Below, piece after piece: positions 13,721 through 17,720 of a stretch of 17,720 nucleotides of DNA (the first letter of the stretch is position 1; each line of letters starts with the position of its first letter). Source of the DNA: Methanocorpusculum sp. (GTDB lineage: Archaea > Halobacteriota > Methanomicrobia > Methanomicrobiales > Methanocorpusculaceae); assembly GCA_030539595.1 (NCBI GenBank), contig JAUNXW010000012.1, positions 1 through 17,720 on the forward strand, given 5' to 3'. Made by a program: the position numbers and the translations under genes. The notes beneath the pieces are model-generated. The model had not been told where the DNA came from, made no database searches, and saw only the letters and a program-made list of their open reading frames with translations.

Positions 13721-14101
13721 TTACGTCCCGAAACTCTTCATTCCCCAGTCCGCCATTTTTTCTAAGATGGGAATAAAACTCTCTCCTTTTTCCGTTAAGG
13801 AATATTCTACTTTGGGAGGGACTTCCTGATACACGTATCTTGAAATAAATCCGTCAGCTTCAAGTTCCCTGAGCTGTTTTGTGAGAACAGTCTGAGTGAT
13901 TCCGGGGACAAGTTTGTAAATTTCGCTGAATCTTTTTGTTCCGTCGTTTAAAAGCCAGAGCAGAAGAAATTTCCATTTACCGCTTAGCAGTTTCTGAGTC
14001 TGACAGACTCCGCAAATCTGCGGCAGTGATTTTTCGCACGCAGTGCGTGGGACTGTGCAGTTCTGACATCTTTCGGGCAGTGTAATATCAATATCGGTCA
14101 T
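13721..14101 (-). CDS. HxlR-family winged-helix regulator with Cys-rich N-terminus
   Basis: A 126-aa DNA-binding protein of the HxlR/MarR-like type. The winged helix spans about 37-115, with LLSGKWKFLLLWLL, RFSEIYKLVPGITQTVLTKQLRELEADGFI and VEYSLTEKGESFIPIL, the classic HxlR signature. The N-terminus has five cysteines (Cys12, 15, 22, 30, 33) in a CxxC...C...CxxC pattern. HxlR proteins usually have one or two sensing cysteines, so this looks like a metal or Fe-S site or a thiol redox switch. It is transcribed divergently from the iron-sulfur flavoprotein gene across 75 bp filled with palindromes. It probably represses itself and that gene in response to redox stress, electrophiles or metal. 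The signal is inferred, not shown. Confidence 0.88.
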   Translation of the reverse strand: MTDIDITLPERCQNCTVPRTACEKSLPQICGVCQTQKLLSGKWKFLLLWLLNDGTKRFSEIYKLVPGITQTVLTKQLRELEADGFISRYVYQEVPPKVEYSLTEKGESFIPILEKMADWGMKSFGT

Positions 14102-14151
14102 AGTATCATAAATGATAGTATCAATCTTTTTGAATACTACTTAGTATATCA
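14101..14151. promoter_or_regulatory. Operator cluster in the divergent HxlR / flavoprotein promoter
   Basis: Two perfect inverted repeats are present: TATCAT-AA-ATGATA (14104-14117) and ATACTA-CT-TAGTAT (14134-14147). The direct repeat TAGTATCA occurs at 14101-14108 and 14116-14123, with a variant at 14143-14151. The TACT...AGTA form resembles operators known for bacterial HxlR regulators of the YodB/CatR group. The second palindrome overlaps a TATA-like TTAGTATAT about 28-36 nt before the flavoprotein ATG, so bound repressor would block TBP. The first covers the regulator's own start, suggesting autoregulation. Confidence 0.65.
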
Positions 14152-14176
14152 GCGATACGAACTAATAATATTATGT

Positions 14177-14734
14177 ATGAAAGTTTTAGGATTATCATCA
14201 AGCGTTCGAAAAGGAAACAGTCAGGGACTTCTTCAGGCAGTTCTCGACGGAGCAAAAGAAGCGGGCGCTGAGGTTGAACTCATCAGGCTCGCAGACAAAG
14301 ACATCAAGCCGTGCAAAGGCTGCGGTTACTGCAAAGCAGAAGGTCACACAACCTGCGTAACAAAAGACGACATGCAGGAGATTTACAAAAAAATCGCAGA
14401 GGCAGACGCGGTTGTTCTCGGCTCACCTGTTTACTTCGGGAGACCAAATTCAATTGCGCTTTGTATGGTCGAGAGAATGTATGCAATGGTCGATGCCAAA
14501 TTCGCATCACACATTAAAGCGGGTAAAAATTTTGCATCGGTTCAGACCTGCGGTTCAAACGGCGCAGATGTTACAGATGCAATTCACGCATCGCTTGCCG
14601 GAGCGTTTTCATTTTTCGGTATGAAAGACGCCGGTCATGTCTGGGCAAACAACTGTTACGCTCAGGATGACTTCTCTAAAGACACGGCAAAAATCGCGGA
14701 AGCAAAGAAGCTCGGCAAAAAACTTGCCGAGTAA
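14177..14734 (+). CDS. Iron-sulfur flavoprotein (Isf) / NADPH-dependent FMN reductase family
   Basis: A 185-aa flavodoxin-fold protein. The FMN phosphate loop is SSSVRKGNSQGLL (7-19). The cysteines at 46, 49, 52 and 60 give CX2CX2CX7C, the compact 4Fe-4S motif of archaeal iron-sulfur flavoproteins. GSPVYFGRPNS (about 98-108) is the second flavin-binding loop, and a late 'F..FGM..AG' stretch is also family-like. Isf proteins have been linked to electron transfer and to detoxification of oxygen and peroxide in methanogens. The start is ATG 14177, with no ribosome binding site and a TATA-like box about 30 nt upstream, so it is probably leaderless. Control by the divergent HxlR regulator is likely. 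Confidence 0.88.
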   Translation: MKVLGLSSSVRKGNSQGLLQAVLDGAKEAGAEVELIRLADKDIKPCKGCGYCKAEGHTTCVTKDDMQEIYKKIAEADAVVLGSPVYFGRPNSIALCMVERMYAMVDAKFASHIKAGKNFASVQTCGSNGADVTDAIHASLAGAFSFFGMKDAGHVWANNCYAQDDFSKDTAKIAEAKKLGKKLAE

Positions 14735-14765
14735 AAAATAATTTTCAGGACACATTATTTTTTTT
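14711..14765 (+). terminator. Terminator of the iron-sulfur flavoprotein gene
   Basis: An 8-bp perfect stem, CTCGGCAA (14711-14718) and TTGCCGAG (14724-14731), covers the last codons and ends at the stop. It is followed by A-rich DNA and eight T residues at 14758-14765. The stem may also protect the mRNA 3' end. Confidence 0.65.
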
Positions 14766-14902
14766 CTAAACGTGCCCTCACCATTTTGTAATTATTTTTA
14801 GGGAAGATTTTAAAAGTATACGCATCCGTCAATCAACATCATTTAACAAATCAATCAACTATCGTAATTAATATCCCTGAATATACCCAATTCTAAAATA
14901 CT

Positions 14903-15595
14903 GTGAAAGTCGTAACGGTAGCAGGTCCGCCATCATCGGGCAAGACCTCTGTCATACTCAAAACAATTCAGACGCTCGGACTTCCCAAAGAAAGCGTAGG
15001 CGTTGTCAAATTCGACTCGCTGACATCCTTTGACAACCTGCGCTACAACGAATACGGAATCAAAAATCAGACAGGGTTTGCCGGAAAAACCTGCCCCGAC
15101 CACTTCTTTGTAAGCAACGTTGAAGACGCAGTCTCGTGGGGAAAAAAACAGAACTTCTCCCTTCTGATAACCGAAAGTGCGGGGCTTTGCAACAGATGTT
15201 CACCATACATCAACGGAATATTATCCGTCTGCGTAATCGACAATTTATCGGGTGTCAACACGCCAAGAAAAATAGGTCCAATGCTAAAATATGCGGACGT
15301 CGTTGTCGTTACAAAAGGAGACATAGTCTCGCAGGCAGAAAGAGAAGTATTCGCCTTCAACATACGCGAAGTAAACTCCAAAGCCGCCATATTGTTTGTC
15401 AACGGCATAACAGGACAGGGCTCTTTCCTTCTCGCGAAATATTTCCGCGAAGCAATGGATATAGAAACCTTAAAAGATCGAAAACTTCGCTTTACAATGC
15501 CTGCCGCAATATGTTCCTACTGCACCGGCGAAACCTGCATCGGAGATAATTATCAGATGGGTATGCTTAGAAAAATGGAGTTTGACGATGAATAA
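14903..15595 (+). CDS. Cys-rich HypB/CobW-like P-loop GTPase, putative metallochaperone
   Basis: A 230-aa G3E-type GTPase related to HypB and UreG. Walker A is GPPSSGKTS (8-16), the switch/Walker B region is LLITESAGLC (87-96), and the guanine-specificity motif is TKGD (137-140). Seven cysteines stand out: Cys64, Cys96 and Cys99 (GLCNRC, next to the switch region), Cys110, and Cys204, 207 and 212 (ICSYCTGETC). This suggests metal or Fe-S binding coupled to GTP hydrolysis. It lacks the His-rich N-terminus of some HypB proteins and lies away from hydrogenase genes, so a nickel role is only one option. The start is GTG 14903; the P-loop follows immediately, which supports it. It overlaps the ABC ATPase gene by 8 nt. 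Confidence 0.78.
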   Translation: MKVVTVAGPPSSGKTSVILKTIQTLGLPKESVGVVKFDSLTSFDNLRYNEYGIKNQTGFAGKTCPDHFFVSNVEDAVSWGKKQNFSLLITESAGLCNRCSPYINGILSVCVIDNLSGVNTPRKIGPMLKYADVVVVTKGDIVSQAEREVFAFNIREVNSKAAILFVNGITGQGSFLLAKYFREAMDIETLKDRKLRFTMPAAICSYCTGETCIGDNYQMGMLRKMEFDDE

Positions 15596-16616
15596 TCTCC
15601 TGAAAAAAATCTCGGAACTCACTTTGGAAAATCTTCTGAAAGAATACCCAATAGCCGAAGACTATCTCGCAAACATCCGCTTGAGCGGAATCAGCAGAGA
15701 AAAAACATTCGCTGATGCGTTAGCGGATGTCAGCGAAGACTCGCTTGAAGAATTCGGGCTCACAAGAGAAGAAGCTGTGGAACATTTATGTTCCTTCCTT
15801 GCAGCATTTGAAAACGACAGCACAGCTGGAAAACGAAATATAACCTCGCTTACAATTCTTGGCGGACACAACAAATCAAAAATCCCCGAAACCGCTGAAC
15901 TTACAATTTATCAGGGTGAAATAATCAGTATAGTAGGACCTACGGGTTCGGGAAAAAGCAGACTTCTTGAAGATATAGAATGTCTTGCGCAGCGTGACAC
16001 ACCGACGGGAAGGCAGATACTAATAAACGGTTCTGTTCCCGACGAAGAATGGAGGTTTTCAACGGGGGGAAAACTCGTCGCACAGCTTTCTCAGAACATG
16101 AACTTCGTAATGGACTTAACCGTTCGCGAATTTCTCGTGATGCATGCAAAAAGCAGGCTCGTTTCAAATGTCGACGAGGTCGCCGAAAAATGTTTTGCCT
16201 GCGCAAACGGTCTTGCCGGAGAAAAATTCACGAAAGATACAAAAGTTACGCAACTCTCGGGAGGGCAGTCGCGGGCTTTGATGATTGCAGACACCGCTTT
16301 GATGAGTTCCTCGCCGATTATCTTAATCGACGAAATTGAAAACGCGGGAATCGACCGCAGAAAAGCCATAGAACTTCTTGCGGGCAACGAAAAAATAATT
16401 CTGATGTCTACTCACGACCCGCTTTTAGCTCTTCGAGGAGACAAAAGAATTGTAATTTCAAACGGCGGTATAGCCAAAATTATTGAAACGACCGATGCGG
16501 AGCGAAGCAGTCTTTTCCGCATTGAAAAAATCGACAATGTATTGCAGGATATGAGAAATAAACTGCGCTTCGGTGAGTCAATTACCGAAGATATGATACC
16601 GAATCTGGAGAATTAA
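15588..16616 (+). CDS. Soluble ABC-type ATPase with small helical N-terminal domain
   Basis: A 342-aa protein. Residues 1-75 are helical and resemble the ScdA-N/DUF1858 type ('L.L..LL.EYP.A...L...', then TFADAL and EEAVEHL), though without that family's cysteines. The ABC domain follows: Walker A GPTGSGKS (117-124), Q-loop AQLSQN (165-170), signature LSGGQ (223-227), Walker B IILIDE (244-249) and H-loop His276. A C-terminal extension of about 45 residues ends at the stop. No transmembrane partner is nearby, so it is probably not a transporter; ATP may drive a protein or cofactor remodelling step. ATG 15588 is preferred over TTG 15582 because GGAG at 15577-15580 lies 7 nt before it. Confidence 0.82.
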   Translation: MNNLLKKISELTLENLLKEYPIAEDYLANIRLSGISREKTFADALADVSEDSLEEFGLTREEAVEHLCSFLAAFENDSTAGKRNITSLTILGGHNKSKIPETAELTIYQGEIISIVGPTGSGKSRLLEDIECLAQRDTPTGRQILINGSVPDEEWRFSTGGKLVAQLSQNMNFVMDLTVREFLVMHAKSRLVSNVDEVAEKCFACANGLAGEKFTKDTKVTQLSGGQSRALMIADTALMSSSPIILIDEIENAGIDRRKAIELLAGNEKIILMSTHDPLLALRGDKRIVISNGGIAKIIETTDAERSSLFRIEKIDNVLQDMRNKLRFGESITEDMIPNLEN

Positions 16617-16618
16617 CC

Positions 16619-17383
16619 ATGTGGGAACTTTACGACGCATTAATTGAAGGAATAGCAGACGACATTACAGCGGAAGAAATTGTTGTTGGAGGCGAATCGA
16701 GTTATGTAATCAGCAGCACTGGCGGTTTCGGCTACGCAGGCTACCGTGATTACGCAGAGCGTGCCCCGCTTGTTACGAAGAACCGAGTCGGGCTTCCGTT
16801 AAAAGAGGTTGCCGAGTGTATCAAGTCCTGGAATTTTTATGAGGCATCCATAGGTCACGCAGCAATTTGCGCATACTATAACGACCCGAAGATTGCCGCA
16901 GAAAACGGGATTGAGGTCTTTGAGCGAAAATGTGTTGAGGAAAGACTGAAAGATCCGTTTATCAGTTCGCAGAATCTTGTGAAAGGAAAGAAGGTTGTTA
17001 TTGTCGGTCACTTCCCGTTTATTGAAAAACTTATCGCGCCCGTGAGTGACCTGAGTATTATCGAGTGGAATCCTCAGGAAGGAGATTTTCCGTATTCGGC
17101 TATTGAGTATCTTCTGCCCGAATGTGATTTCGCTTTCCTTACGTGCGCGGGTTTCGGAGACAAGACAATGCCTCGTCTTCTTGAGTTGAGTGAGAATGCA
17201 GAGAGCGTGACGATAGTCGGTCCGGCAACTCCTCTTGCCCCTCAGCTTTTTGATTTCGGTGTGGATGACCTTTCAGGATTTGTTGTGACGGACAACGGAC
17301 TTGCGGCAAGAATTACAGCAGGCTCTGAAAACCAGAGAATCTTTTCTGCCGGAAGAAAGGTTGCGTTTAAGAAAGGGCAGTGA
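16619..17383 (+). CDS. DUF4213/DUF364 family protein (putative heavy-metal chelation)
   Basis: A 254-aa protein. The N-terminal part has the DUF4213 look: GGESSYVI, then ASIGHAAICAYYN (76-88). The C-terminal part is Rossmann-like DUF364: VVIVGHFPFIEKL (126-138), a middle CDFAFLTCAGF and the family-typical VGPATPLAPQLFDFGV (200-215). The family's 'heavy-metal chelation' label rests on structural similarity, not on a known reaction. Cysteines 67, 84, 105, 169 and 176 are present. GGAG at 16607-16610 lies 8 nt before the ATG. It is the last gene of the three-gene operon, and the company of a Cys-rich GTPase and a soluble ABC ATPase supports a metal or metallocofactor role. Confidence 0.85.
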   Translation: MWELYDALIEGIADDITAEEIVVGGESSYVISSTGGFGYAGYRDYAERAPLVTKNRVGLPLKEVAECIKSWNFYEASIGHAAICAYYNDPKIAAENGIEVFERKCVEERLKDPFISSQNLVKGKKVVIVGHFPFIEKLIAPVSDLSIIEWNPQEGDFPYSAIEYLLPECDFAFLTCAGFGDKTMPRLLELSENAESVTIVGPATPLAPQLFDFGVDDLSGFVVTDNGLAARITAGSENQRIFSAGRKVAFKKGQ

Positions 17384-17720
17384 ACTGTCTGAGTTAATTT
17401 ATTTTTTGTGATGTGCCCAAAGGCTAAATAAGAGTTTGTCCAATCGTGAGTTTGAGATATAAATTAATCCATGAATAATTGTTGTCAGATAATTTGTTAG
17501 TGTAACCTGACTTTGACATTTGGATATATTTTAATTTATGATGTTGTCAGCTCTTCTTTTTATTAATGGTTAAAAATCACCAAGACATCAATTTGACTTC
17601 AGCATAACTTCACTAATTTTTATTGATTAGTTTCATTTCGACTAAGTTGGGGCTTCGCTCCGTTTATCACTCCGCTCAGCGTTGATAGGAATTTATTAGA
17701 AGTTCGGCTCACTTCGTTCA
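17384..17720. other. Gene-free right end, 337 bp, with short palindromes
   Basis: I see no coding region or RNA gene. GAGTTTGTCCAAT at 17432-17444 matches the reverse complement of 188-200 at 12 of 13 positions, linking the two ends of the window by a short inverted repeat. Stems occur at 17612-17617/17626-17631 (ACTAAT/ATTAGT) and at 17665-17669/17683-17687 (TATCA/TGATA, with CGC-TCA-GCG inside). The last 80 bp switch to GC-richer, TTCG-containing hairpins (GGGGCTTCGCTCC at 17649-17661, AAGT/ACTT at 17700-17714). These continue beyond the window. Confidence 0.45.
17390..17407 (+). terminator. T-rich terminator after the GTPase-ABC-DUF364 operon
   Basis: TTAATTTATTTTTT ends about 24 nt after the stop at 17383, with six consecutive T residues at 17402-17407. 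It is a typical archaeal oligo-T end without a clear stem. Confidence 0.5.

Noticed and set aside
15136..15549. 137-codon forward frame inside the GTPase gene
   Set aside because: Overlaps a conserved P-loop GTPase in another frame; Arg-rich shadow product.
1..17720. CRISPR array, rRNA, tRNA or insertion sequence
   Set aside because: No regularly spaced direct repeats of CRISPR length, no cloverleaf or rRNA motifs, and no transposase-like product were seen.

Overview
The window looks like a chromosomal segment of a methanogenic euryarchaeon, most likely a low-GC member of the Methanomicrobia (Methanomicrobiales, possibly Methanocorpusculaceae-like; family level is a guess). The evidence is the archaeal gene set: RIO1 kinase, a Dim2/Pno1-like KH protein, Hel308 helicase, the KEOPS subunit Cgi121, archaeal D-aminoacyl-tRNA deacylase DtdA, FtsZ, SecE, Spt5, a Ser/His-type archaeal signal peptidase and a CX2CX2CX7C iron-sulfur flavoprotein. 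Start sites mix GGAGG/GGTGA ribosome binding sites with probable leaderless starts about 25-30 nt after TATA boxes.

Layout. Bases 1-418 hold no gene, but contain a repeated TTTTCGTG motif and an array of five short hairpins that may fold as one branched structure. Bases 419-1769 (+) are an overlapping ribosome-biogenesis pair, RIO1 and KH protein. Bases 1838-9575 (+) form a long, tightly packed series: hel308, cgi121, a secreted 5'-nucleotidase, dtdA, ftsZ, secE, spt5. Most junctions overlap by a few bases or are under 10 nt, and the series ends in a T-run. The ribosomal L11 gene that follows secE-spt5 in many archaea is absent; a convergent cluster is there instead.

Bases 9708-12800 (-) are a cell-surface cluster. 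In transcription order it has a structured leader with two hairpins and a stem overlapping the Shine-Dalgarno region, a secreted 135-aa protein, a membrane-anchored paralogue (174 aa), a membrane-anchored protein with two Cache-like repeats and no output domain, and a signal peptidase. Bases 12865-13458 (-) encode a two-helix membrane protein with a bacterial-PH-like domain; a perfect palindrome covers its TATA box.

Bases 13721-14734 are a divergent pair: an HxlR-type repressor with five N-terminal cysteines, and an iron-sulfur flavoprotein. The 75 bp between them are dense with palindromes resembling HxlR operators. Bases 14903-17383 (+) are a three-gene operon: a Cys-rich HypB/CobW-like GTPase, a soluble ABC ATPase with a small helical N-terminal domain, and a DUF4213/DUF364 'heavy-metal chelation' protein. 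Together they look like an uncharacterised metal or metallocofactor handling system. Bases 17384-17720 have no gene, but carry a T-run terminator and another cluster of short hairpins.

The most promising undescribed items are the GTPase-ABC-DUF364 operon, the surface-protein/Cache/signal-peptidase cluster with its structured leader, and the hairpin array at the left end.
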